Of a DNA stretch of 64,000 nt, positions 46,305 through 55,010 are shown one piece after another. The stretch is from Stenotrophomonas sp. ISL-67. Its GTDB lineage: Bacteria > Pseudomonadota > Gammaproteobacteria > Xanthomonadales > Xanthomonadaceae. The DNA is taken from positions 658,561 through 722,560 of the forward strand of contig NZ_JAGGRL010000001.1 of assembly GCF_018612915.1 (NCBI RefSeq), read 5' to 3'. The notes below the pieces were generated by a model that had not been told where the DNA came from, ran no database searches, and was given only the letters and a program-made list of their open reading frames with translations. Positions within the stretch are counted from its first letter, which is position 1. Each line of letters begins with the position of its first letter. The translations under genes and the position numbers were made by a program.

Positions 46305-49300
46305 CTGTCCGCATAGGTGGTGAGCACGTCGGGGCGGCCCCGTTCGGCAAACGACGCCACGTAGGCTTCATATGTCGGGAAGCGCTCCGTCAGTTCGGGG
46401 CTCAGTGTCGGCTGGATATAACCGAACGCCAGTCGCGCGATGTTGTCGCGGTCCTGTTCCAGATAGGGACGCAGCAGGCGGACGCGGTACGCCTCCGACG
46501 CGCGCAGGTACACGTTGATCGCAGCGTCATCGCGGCCCGGTTGCAGGCGGGTGAAATGCAGTTCAGCACCGGCATCGTCGGTGTCAGGCAGCGCTGCCCG
46601 GTAGATCACACCGTCATCGGGTTCGATGCACAGCCCGCGCAGGAACGGCGATTCCACCCGTATCGCGCGCAGGCGGCGGGCATCGGCGACCGCAGGTAGC
46701 AGCTCGCCCACGTCCACCACCGGCAGCACGTGTTGCAGTTGCGTCATGTGTTCGTTGGTTGGCGACCCGAGCAGGCCGAAGCGGGGTTCGTCCGCGAGCG
46801 TTGCCTCGAGCATGTCGGGGTACTCAACGTTGGTCGGCAGGTTCAGCGCCTCCAACTGCGCCGCCGCCATGGGAACGAGCTTGGGCGGCGCAGCGGTACG
46901 CGGTGTCCACGAACAGATCCGGCCCTGGTGCACCATCAGGCGGAGCGGTAAGCCGCTGTCCGGGTCCACCTGCGCAAGGTCCAGGGTGAACTCACGGGTG
47001 GCAGCGGCGACGGCGTGGGCGCGCTGGTCGGGCAGGGCGTCGACGTCCAGCTCTTTCGCCGCGTCGGGGGTGAAACGCAGCCGCGATTGCAGCACGCAGG
47101 GCATCATCTCCAGCGAACGACGTGGCCGGCAACGCGGGGGAACCTCGCGCCATTGCCCGGCAGGCCCGCTGCCTTCCGGCGTGGCGATGCGTTCGAACGC
47201 ATCGCCGGCGGCGTTGAGCCGGTAATGCTGGTCACGGATCACCACTTCCCACTCGTCGTGGCCGTGATCCAGGAACTGCGCGGGCGTATCGCCGATTGCG
47301 ATCTGCACTCCGTCTTCGGTACGCGTGGCCGGAAGGGTGGGCGGCAGGTCATGTTCCAGCGTGAACGCGTCCAACGCCGGTCCATACGGCTGCCCGCTGT
47401 ACAGGTCGTAGCGGTGCCACGCCGTGCCGCGCGCCATGGCCAGCACCGTGCTGCCGTCCCCCAGTCGCGCTTCGGCCAGCGAGGGGGTCAGCGCGCGCCG
47501 TTCCTGCAGTGCAGCGGTTGGCACGGCGCCGCTGACCACCGCGTGTTCCAGCGCCAATGCCGAGCGTTCCAGTTCCGGGCTGCTGCGCAGCACCTGCTTC
47601 AACCACGCCACGCCCTGCAAGGCGTTGTTCCAGGCATGGCTGCCGGCCCACCAGCTGCCCTTGGCCACGTCGCGCAGCGTGCCCACGCCGCCCTGCATCG
47701 CCAGCGATGTGCCCAGCGTCTGCAGCGCGCCGCCCGCTTCGGCAGCGATCGACTGGATGCTGCGCTCGCCGGCGGTGCGCACGATGCGCACCGTATCGGC
47801 GAAGAATCCGCCCAGCGGCATGAGCATGGAAGCGCCGTCCATCGCGCAGCCGGCCATCGCACTGGCGGAGAAATCACCCGCCTGCATTTCTTCGACACAT
47901 TGGTAGAGGGGCACGAGGAACTCAGCCGCTGAATTCAGTGCGTGCAGCTCGCGCTGATGGCGTTGCTCAAGACCGGTGAGATGGCCAAGTTCGTCCACGC
48001 GTGCCTGCTCAAACCGCGTTTTCCACAGGTGCGCGGCGGCAGCAGAGGAAACGGCCTTGAACGTGTGCCTGCCATGGCCGGTAACCGTTGCGCTGTATGG
48101 CGTCAGCGTCAATCCGTCCAACGGGGTGAGCTGGTTGCCATCGCGTTGGCGCTGGACCGTGCCGCTGAACAACCCTTCGACGTCCACCAGATTGCCCAGT
48201 GCGCGGTCCTGCCACACCCGCCGTGCCACACCGGCCTGTGGAATGATTTCGAAGTACACCGGCTCGGCGCCGGGCGCTGTCGGCGTGCAACGCAGCAGCA
48301 GGCCCTGATCGGCCTGCCGCTCGTCGCAGCTCACGCGCAACGGCGTACATCCGGAGGCTTCGACCAGCTGCCGGTCGGCCGACGGCAGTCCATCCAGCGC
48401 CGTGCCGATCAGGCCGGCCAGTCCTGCTTCCACGGTGTGCTGCCAGACGTCTGATGCGGTGTCGAAACGGGTGGCGGTGGTCGGTCCGTTGGTCGACACC
48501 CAGGCGTCGGCCACCACCAGCGCCTGCAGCGTGTCGTCATGGGTGACCAGTTCGCGTTCGACTGGATCGTCAGCCCCGCCACCGCCACCGCCACCGCCTG
48601 CGGCGCCCGGCTTGGCCAATTCATACATATGCTGCTCGAATGCGACCAGGCGCGAGGGCTCGACGCCATGGCGTGCCAGGTAGGCTTCGCCAATGTCGGC
48701 CGGGCGCTGCGACCACAGGGCCGGATCCACGCCGGCCTCGCGCAGGGTCTGCGCGGCGATGTCCATGCGTCGCGGCGGCGGGCTGGCCAGTTGCTGTACG
48801 TGAAGCGCGTGCGCGCCCTGGTCGGCCTGCAACCCATCCAGCGCGTCACCCAGTTGCTGCCCGGTTGCCGCGTCGATCCGGGTAATGTTGGCGCCGTCGG
48901 CGTGCGCGGCCGCATAGGCCAGCGCCGCAGGCGCAAGCGCGCCGGCCCAGGCCGCATGCAGGTCATCGTGCTCACCGGGCGTGCCTGCGGGCATCGCCAG
49001 TTGCGCGGGCAGCGCGCAGACCGCATCGAAGCCCACGCGGCTGCAGGCCCCCGGCTGCATGGTATCCAGCAGCGTTGCGCCGTGTCGCAATGCCACGCTC
49101 TGCAGCGAGCGACCATACGTGAGCCAGTCCGGAATACCGTCCACCAACAATGCCGGTTGGTCCAGCTCGCTGACCAGCAGCCAGTACAACACACCTAACG
49201 CTGCCGGCGAGGCATCGCCATTGGCGTCCAGCACGGTGGCGCGCAGTTCGTGGGCAAGCTGGATGAAGGGAACATCCACGACCTCGGGCGCGGCAAAGCG

Positions 49301-52300
49301 TTGACGCAGTGCGTCGATCCGCGCACGGCCGATGTAGCGCTCCAGCATTAGCTGCGCAAGCAGCGTCTGCGCACCGCGCGCCGAGACGTCCTGGCTGCCA
49401 TCTCCGCCGACCCAGCCCGCCCCGGCCAGCAGCGGCCGGCATACTTCCGCGAACTGCCGGGTGCGCGCCATCAGGGCCCAGGCATCGGGAGCGGTCAGGG
49501 GCTCTGCATCGCTGCCATCGCGCGCATCCGGGTGCAGCAGCGACAGGCCGAACTGCTCAAGCAGGTCATCCAGCACGGGCAACTGGGCGGGGTCGGGGCG
49601 GGTGGCACGGGGGCGGGTTGGTGCCGCGAGCCGATCCAACGCGTCCAGCACCGGATCCTCCGCAGTCTGCGCGTCCACGTCACGTGCGCGGTCCAGCAAC
49701 AAGGGGAAGGCCAATGATGCGCGCGGTAGCGGCGCCGTGCGCACCGCAGGGGGCAGCAGCGCTGCGCCGAATGCAAGCGCTTCATCGATGGTCAGTGCCG
49801 GATGCAGCAGGCGCAGGTCGATCGCCAGTGACAGGACCGGTGCGCCGTCCGCAGCGGGGTCGCTCGCCACTCCGATGGCCTCGCCAGGTGCTGCCAGCTG
49901 CACCTCGGCCGACGCGCTGAGCAGGGCGGCGCAGGTGCTCGCCGACAGCGGTGCGTCGCGATCCAGGCGCGAGCCGGCGCTGCGGCCGGCCACCGAACGC
50001 TGCAGGTGCCGCCATACCGTCTGTTGTGCGTCGGTGCTGGCGCACCACCGGTCCAGCGCCTGCGGCGCCTTCATGATCCGCGTCCACAGCGTTGGCATGT
50101 TCGGCGAAGGGCGGGTGTCCGCGGTGGCGGCAAGGGCATGTTGGACGGCATGGACCACGCTTTCCCGGTTGCTGCGCATGCCTGGCGCGCGCCAAAGCGC
50201 CGCCAGCGCGCTGTCAGGCAGCAGGGTCAGCCATTCGTCCGGCGACAGGTGCCAGGTTGACCCGCGCAGGAATCCCTCGCGCCAGCGTCCAAACGCCTCT
50301 GCGCCAGGCGCCGCCGCCAGCTGCCGGAAAAAGCCGTGGACCAGTTCGGGGGTGACCTCGTCCATGCCGATGTCCAGTGTCTGCGCCACCAGTTGGTGGC
50401 TGTCGCGCCCCCGTTGCAGCCGCAGCAGGTCGCACGCCTGCTGTTGCGGGTCGGCGGCAATCCGGTCGCGACCCAGCAGCTGGCGCAGCACGGCGGTGGG
50501 CAAGGACAGGGTGACGGTCATGGGCCGCAGCAGTGGGCGGACGCGTTCCGGATTGTTCGCCAGGTCCAGCGCGTCCAACCGGGCCAGGGCGCTGGACGCA
50601 CGGGCGCCGCCGGTCCAGGCGAAGAAGCCGGAAAAGGCCGGGTAGGCCAGCGGGTACCACGGGTCGGCCTGGGCCATGGGCAGGTCCAGGCCCGCATAGA
50701 GCTGCAGCACCGGCGCGATCAGCGCGCCGGTGAGCACGCGCAGGTCATTGCGGCGAGGATCGATCACGGACTGCAGCGGGGGTTCCAGGTCTTCATAACG
50801 GGCCAACGAGGCGGCAATGTGGTGGAACAGCGCGCCCAGTTCGGTGACCCAGTGCGTGCCGGCCGCGGCGGCCTTGTGCTCCAGGTGGTCGCGCCAGTCG
50901 GCCGTGGTCGGTGGCTTGCCGCGCCAGTCCCAGCCTGCGCCGAAGCGCAGTTCATCCACGTGGCGACGCAGTGTGACCAGCAGGTCGGCGAGCAGGGTGT
51001 CGGCGCGGTCGAGCCGCTGGAATTCGGTTTCGTCGAGCAGTGCAGGTTGCGCGTGGACCAGCCAGGCACGCATCTCGTCTACGCCGGCGCCATGCGGCAG
51101 CGGCCAGCCGTAGTCCTGGTGCATGCGCGTGCGGTGCGCCAGCAGCTGCGCCAGCAGCTGCGCCTCGGTCATCGGTGTTGCCAACCGCCCGGCAACGGTG
51201 TCGGTGTTCCAGGCCAGCGCATCGAAATGCGCCTGTGCCGAACCGAGCGCAGTGGCGTCCTGCGCCTGCACGTAGGCGACTGCAGCGCGGCCGATCCGGG
51301 CCAGGCCGTGCATGGCCCGGCGTTCGCCCGTGGGAGGCGCGTGGCGGGTAAGCAGCTCCAACATGCGGGTGAATGCATAGGCGTGCGCGATGGCACCTCC
51401 ATCGGCCAGGCTGCGCCGTGCACCTTCGGGCAGCATCGGAAGCTGCAGCAGCGAGGCGTACAACGCGCGTGCCGGTGCCGAGTGGAAGAAAGCGGCCAGC
51501 GTATCCGGACCGGGTGCGCGGTGTTGCAGGTCCAGCCCGGCCTGGGCAAAGGCGTCGGTCACGGCCGCGTGCAGGCCGGTGACGGTACGCGGTACCTGCC
51601 AGTCCAACGTGTCCCACCAGTCGCCGGGATCGAGGCGGTTGATCAGCGATGCCAGCACGCCCAACGGCAGGCGGCCGTGGACAGGGATCATGTCCTGCGC
51701 GGCGGCGCCGTTGAACAGCGCCGGCGCGGCGGAGGCAGCCGCAAGCGGCGCGCCCAGGTCGGTCAGCGCGCCTGCATCGGCGTGCGGGGTGACCCCGCCA
51801 GGGGGCAGCGGTGATGACGGAGCGTGCCGGCTGGGTATGGCCTGCAACGCCAACCGTGCGTCTTCGCATGGCGCGGCGCGGATCGCTTCGGGTACCGCCA
51901 GCGTGGGCTCGACGGGTTGGCGGTTTAGAAACGCGCCGATGGCTTCCACCTGTTCGCGCAACATGCCCGGTACGTTGTGCCGCGCTTCCCAGCACTGACC
52001 GGGCAGCGCCAAGGCGGTGCCCGGTCGCTGGCGGCCGGTCAGGGCGCTTCCGTCCTGCGCGAACGGCGCGTCACCCACCAAACCCACCAATGGCGTGCAG
52101 ACCACCACGTTCACGGGAGCCACCCACGAACCGCTGCGTGCATGCGGCGCGGCGACGTTGGCAATGGCTTCGGGCGACGGGAGGGTCTTGCTGCCAAGCA
52201 ACGATGCGCTCTTTGCGACCGCGAAGCCGAGATCGAAACCTGTCCGCACGCACTGCGGCACCTGCCACGGAACACTCAGCAGGCTGACCAGGGTACGCGC

Positions 52301-53278
52301 GGCGCTGTCGTAGCGCCCTAACGGTTGCATGGGTTGGGCGGTGTCGAGGCTGGCCTGGTGCGCCACTTCCAGCACACGCATGGCCAGAGTCGGGGGGACA
52401 TGCCGGGCAGGCGACACGCGCGGGGCCCCTGTCCTGGACGGCTCACCCGCCGGGTGCTGCTGCATCGCGATGAGCCGTGCGTGGATCGCTGCAATGGTCG
52501 TGGAATCCGAGTCGCGGAAAAGCGCGTCGGTCAGGCCGGCACGCGGATCGAGAAGGCCGGCATCGCATTGCTCGTGTTGGCGTATGCATCGCAGTGCGCG
52601 CCGCAGCGTCCGCGCAGACGCAGTGGGCGCCAACTGTGCCAGCTGCACCGCCATCGATGCGTGGCGTGCCTGGGTATCCTGGCCGCCATGCTGCGCGCGC
52701 TGGTGCTGGCGTGCCAGCTGACGGGCATCTACTTCGCCCTGACGGTCACGCTGTCCGGCAAGCTGCCGCTGCCACGCGGAAGGCGTCACCTCCAGCGGCC
52801 GATACAGCGCATCGCGCAGGCGCTGCAGCAGCGGATCGCGCTCGGCGGTAGCGGCGTTCAAGCGCGGCCGCTCGGCAAGGCATTCGACCTCCCACTGTGC
52901 CTGCGGCAGGCGCAGCGCGTACAGCAGCACGCACCGCCACGCGGCGGCCTCGTCGTCGCTGCAGGCGGGCAGCGCGCAGCACGCGGCCAGCCACTCCGAC
53001 AGTGCGGCGCCCAGCGGTGTACCCGGCAATCCGCCGTCGAGCAGGGCATGCAGCAGTGCGGTGTCGATCGGTCCCTGGGCAAGGGCATCGGCCAGTTCGA
53101 CCAGCTGCGCGCGGGGTACACCGATCAGCGGCACGTGCAGTGCGGGCAGCGCCTGCGCGCGATTGTGCACCTGCTCCGGCGTCGCCGCCGACGGCAGGTG
53201 TTCCGATGCGGCAACGGGGGTAAGCAGTGAGGCAATGGTGGGAGCGGGCAGGGCGTGGCAGCGGGGCATCATCGGCAC
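46298..53278 (-). CDS. Giant 2326-residue toxin-like protein
   Basis: A very long Ala/Leu/Arg-rich protein without signal peptide or predicted outer-membrane domain. The first ~1550 residues are mostly helical; at about residues 1560-1567 lies an eight-glycine run; then a helical part, a hydrophobic segment around 1810-1900 (MLMPLGGFFADTVRIVR, GTSLAMQGGVGTL), and a beta-rich C-terminal ~430 residues with WHRYDLYSGQPYGP and HYRLNAAGDAF. This layout resembles large Pseudomonas proteins with the dermonecrotic-toxin-like domain PF20178 (inference, low). Start ambiguous: GTG 53278, ATG 53272 or 53269; none has a clear ribosome site. Coupled to the deaminase-fold gene. Confidence 0.6.
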   Translation of the reverse strand: MPMMPRCHALPAPTIASLLTPVAASEHLPSAATPEQVHNRAQALPALHVPLIGVPRAQLVELADALAQGPIDTALLHALLDGGLPGTPLGAALSEWLAACCALPACSDDEAAAWRCVLLYALRLPQAQWEVECLAERPRLNAATAERDPLLQRLRDALYRPLEVTPSAWQRQLAGQRDRQGEVDARQLARQHQRAQHGGQDTQARHASMAVQLAQLAPTASARTLRRALRCIRQHEQCDAGLLDPRAGLTDALFRDSDSTTIAAIHARLIAMQQHPAGEPSRTGAPRVSPARHVPPTLAMRVLEVAHQASLDTAQPMQPLGRYDSAARTLVSLLSVPWQVPQCVRTGFDLGFAVAKSASLLGSKTLPSPEAIANVAAPHARSGSWVAPVNVVVCTPLVGLVGDAPFAQDGSALTGRQRPGTALALPGQCWEARHNVPGMLREQVEAIGAFLNRQPVEPTLAVPEAIRAAPCEDARLALQAIPSRHAPSSPLPPGGVTPHADAGALTDLGAPLAAASAAPALFNGAAAQDMIPVHGRLPLGVLASLINRLDPGDWWDTLDWQVPRTVTGLHAAVTDAFAQAGLDLQHRAPGPDTLAAFFHSAPARALYASLLQLPMLPEGARRSLADGGAIAHAYAFTRMLELLTRHAPPTGERRAMHGLARIGRAAVAYVQAQDATALGSAQAHFDALAWNTDTVAGRLATPMTEAQLLAQLLAHRTRMHQDYGWPLPHGAGVDEMRAWLVHAQPALLDETEFQRLDRADTLLADLLVTLRRHVDELRFGAGWDWRGKPPTTADWRDHLEHKAAAAGTHWVTELGALFHHIAASLARYEDLEPPLQSVIDPRRNDLRVLTGALIAPVLQLYAGLDLPMAQADPWYPLAYPAFSGFFAWTGGARASSALARLDALDLANNPERVRPLLRPMTVTLSLPTAVLRQLLGRDRIAADPQQQACDLLRLQRGRDSHQLVAQTLDIGMDEVTPELVHGFFRQLAAAPGAEAFGRWREGFLRGSTWHLSPDEWLTLLPDSALAALWRAPGMRSNRESVVHAVQHALAATADTRPSPNMPTLWTRIMKAPQALDRWCASTDAQQTVWRHLQRSVAGRSAGSRLDRDAPLSASTCAALLSASAEVQLAAPGEAIGVASDPAADGAPVLSLAIDLRLLHPALTIDEALAFGAALLPPAVRTAPLPRASLAFPLLLDRARDVDAQTAEDPVLDALDRLAAPTRPRATRPDPAQLPVLDDLLEQFGLSLLHPDARDGSDAEPLTAPDAWALMARTRQFAEVCRPLLAGAGWVGGDGSQDVSARGAQTLLAQLMLERYIGRARIDALRQRFAAPEVVDVPFIQLAHELRATVLDANGDASPAALGVLYWLLVSELDQPALLVDGIPDWLTYGRSLQSVALRHGATLLDTMQPGACSRVGFDAVCALPAQLAMPAGTPGEHDDLHAAWAGALAPAALAYAAAHADGANITRIDAATGQQLGDALDGLQADQGAHALHVQQLASPPPRRMDIAAQTLREAGVDPALWSQRPADIGEAYLARHGVEPSRLVAFEQHMYELAKPGAAGGGGGGGGADDPVERELVTHDDTLQALVVADAWVSTNGPTTATRFDTASDVWQHTVEAGLAGLIGTALDGLPSADRQLVEASGCTPLRVSCDERQADQGLLLRCTPTAPGAEPVYFEIIPQAGVARRVWQDRALGNLVDVEGLFSGTVQRQRDGNQLTPLDGLTLTPYSATVTGHGRHTFKAVSSAAAAHLWKTRFEQARVDELGHLTGLEQRHQRELHALNSAAEFLVPLYQCVEEMQAGDFSASAMAGCAMDGASMLMPLGGFFADTVRIVRTAGERSIQSIAAEAGGALQTLGTSLAMQGGVGTLRDVAKGSWWAGSHAWNNALQGVAWLKQVLRSSPELERSALALEHAVVSGAVPTAALQERRALTPSLAEARLGDGSTVLAMARGTAWHRYDLYSGQPYGPALDAFTLEHDLPPTLPATRTEDGVQIAIGDTPAQFLDHGHDEWEVVIRDQHYRLNAAGDAFERIATPEGSGPAGQWREVPPRCRPRRSLEMMPCVLQSRLRFTPDAAKELDVDALPDQRAHAVAAATREFTLDLAQVDPDSGLPLRLMVHQGRICSWTPRTAAPPKLVPMAAAQLEALNLPTNVEYPDMLEATLADEPRFGLLGSPTNEHMTQLQHVLPVVDVGELLPAVADARRLRAIRVESPFLRGLCIEPDDGVIYRAALPDTDDAGAELHFTRLQPGRDDAAINVYLRASEAYRVRLLRPYLEQDRDNIARLAFGYIQPTLSPELTERFPTYEAYVASFAERGRPDVLTTYADRC

Positions 53279-53513
53279 AGGCAGGCAATCGCGGCAGGCG
53301 CCGGGGGGCGCGGAAGGGCGCCGATCCTACGCATGGGCTGCGGCGCTGCAATCGACTACGCCAATGGGACCTGACTGAAACAGTGACGAAGCACATCGAA
53401 ATCATTGCACCACGCGGAATACGGGGGTGTGATCGGCGGGCAGGCGTGGGAGCGATGCGCTGTCGGTATCGGAATCCTTGTACCCGCCGCCGATCAACGG
53501 ATGCCGGCGACGG

Positions 53514-54311
53514 TCAAGCGGTTTCGGCAAACAACGCATTCAACTGTGCGTAGCCGGGCGCGTCGGCCGGGACCGCCAGTGTGTCGTTGAGCATTGCATC
53601 CATGGCCCCGGTCATCGCCGTCCAGGTGATGGCCGACAGCGCCGGGCCCGCGCTCAATCGGCGCACACCCGCCTGGGCCAGGGCGGAGTGGGCTGCCATG
53701 CCGGGCAACCACATCGCGTTGAGTGGAAGCGCGATATCGCCGGCGATGGCGGCCATGTCGTCGAGCTGCGAGACCCCGGGGACGAAGGCACCTTCGGCGC
53801 CGGCACGGGCATAGTCCTGCATGCGCGCCACGCTCATGTGCACCGCTTCAGCTCCCTGCGCCAGACCGCGCAGGTACACATCGGTGCGGGCATTGATGAA
53901 CAGTGGAGTGCCCGCCAACGCTGTGCGGATCGCCTCGAGTTTCGCGACAAGCAGGGCCGGCGTGCCCGCCCCGTCCTCGATGTTGATACCCGCCACACCC
54001 AGTGCGGTCAGTTTCACCACCAGCCCGGCGACCCGCTGCGGGTCGTCACTGTAGCCGTCTTCGATATCCACGGTCACCGGCACGGTCGCAATGCGCACAA
54101 TCTCGGTAATCCGCTGCAACAGCGCGGCCTGCGGCAAGGCGCCGCCGTCGGGATACCCACACGACCAGGCCATGGCCGCGCTGGTGGTGGCGATGGCCTG
54201 CGCGCCCCGTTGCTGGGCGAGGGCGGCGCCACCGGCATCCCAGACGTTGGGGAGTATGAACAGTGAGGGGTTGCGGTGCAGTTCCGAAAAGCGCGGGTAC
54301 TGGGCATTCAT
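53514..54311 (-). CDS. Isocitrate lyase/PEP mutase-family protein
   Basis: 265 aa TIM-barrel enzyme of the PEP phosphonomutase/isocitrate-lyase family. It has LFILPNVWDAGGA, ATTSAAMAWSCGYPDG, VTVDIEDGYSDD (metal-binding DIEDGY), GINIEDG and LFINARTDVYLRG. The canonical isocitrate-lyase KKCGH motif is absent, so it is more likely a carboxyphosphonoenolpyruvate mutase- or oxaloacetate-hydrolase-like enzyme. AGGAG precedes the ATG by 8 nt. Function unresolved. Confidence 0.85.
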   Translation of the reverse strand: MNAQYPRFSELHRNPSLFILPNVWDAGGAALAQQRGAQAIATTSAAMAWSCGYPDGGALPQAALLQRITEIVRIATVPVTVDIEDGYSDDPQRVAGLVVKLTALGVAGINIEDGAGTPALLVAKLEAIRTALAGTPLFINARTDVYLRGLAQGAEAVHMSVARMQDYARAGAEGAFVPGVSQLDDMAAIAGDIALPLNAMWLPGMAAHSALAQAGVRRLSAGPALSAITWTAMTGAMDAMLNDTLAVPADAPGYAQLNALFAETA

Positions 54312-54456
54312 GGCAGGTGCTCCTGGCGGGAATCCGAAGTCTGCACCTGGAGAAGGCAGCGCGCTCGCTGTTTTCGGACAGCATCCCCCCGGATGCGCTG
54401 GACCGGGGGGAACCCGGTTACTCTGGTCGATTCCACGCGCAACGCAGGGCCCCCTC

Positions 54457-54771
54457 ATGGATTACCAGCTTGTCATCAAATTCTGGCGAAAGTCGCTCGA
54501 CGACGAGGCCTTCCTGTCCACGCTGGAGGCCGAACTCACCGCAGCGCTCGGCAGTACCGCCAGGCTGGATGGGTATGACGTGAGCGCGAAGGAAATCAAC
54601 CTGTTCATGGACACCGCCGACCCGCGGCCGACCTTCCGCAAGGCCAAAGACGTGCTGGAACGGCTGGGCGTGCTGCACAGCGTGTCCGCCGCCTACCGGC
54701 TGGTCGGCGGGGCGCAGTTCACCTCGGTGTGGCCGACGCGGATGGCGCGGAAGTTCACGTTGCCGTCGTGA
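54457..54771 (+). CDS. Conserved 104-residue protein, function unknown
   Basis: 104 aa protein starting MDYQLVIKFWRKSLDDEAFL, with a single ferredoxin-like alpha/beta look: a beta strand, helix, LDGYDVSAKEINLFMDTADP, helix and C-terminal AYRLVGGAQFTSVWP. Proteins like this occur as orphans in many proteobacteria; I know of no assigned function. It is divergent from the PEP-mutase-family gene and followed by a terminator. Confidence 0.7.
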   Translation: MDYQLVIKFWRKSLDDEAFLSTLEAELTAALGSTARLDGYDVSAKEINLFMDTADPRPTFRKAKDVLERLGVLHSVSAAYRLVGGAQFTSVWPTRMARKFTLPS

Positions 54772-54776
54772 GCAAT

Positions 54777-54816
54777 AAAAAAGCCGGAACCCCTTTGAAG
54801 GCGGTCCCGGCTTTTT
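54777..54816. terminator. Bidirectional terminator
   Basis: AAAAAGCCGGAACC and GGTCCCGGCTTTTT form a stem with one mismatch and flanking A/T runs, 6 nt past the stop of the 104-residue gene; it can act in both directions. Confidence 0.85.
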
Positions 54817-54838
54817 CTGGTCCTTGCGGACCGTCTTA

Positions 54839-54930
54839 TGGTGGGCGGAATTGAACCGAATGGAAAAATGCCCATCCTGCGCGCATATTCTTGGATGCAC
54901 TGTTCCGAATACCGCCAAAAATACCGCCAA
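54839..54930 (-). other. Possible attachment-site remnant (shortened tmRNA/tRNA 3' end) with direct repeat
   Basis: Read on the minus strand, 54858-54839 is CGGTTCAATTCCGCCCACCA, like the T-loop and CCA end of tmRNA or tRNA. Only 6 nt separate the T-loop from ACCA instead of 12, so it cannot fold as one. Next to it ATACCGCCAA is repeated directly (54909-54918, 54921-54930). Together with the terminator this resembles the scar of an integrative element. No integrase is near. Confidence 0.35.
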
Positions 54931-55010
54931 GTGCGCGTCGCGCCTCGCGCTATCCCGCGACAGGCGAGGGGCCCGCAGCAGCGCGGGCCCCGTGGCGTTG
55001 GCCGAGCGAC

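Noticed and set aside
54839..54858. A tRNA or tmRNA gene
   Set aside because: Only 6 nt lie between the T-loop-like part and ACCA, and no acceptor or anticodon arms can be formed.
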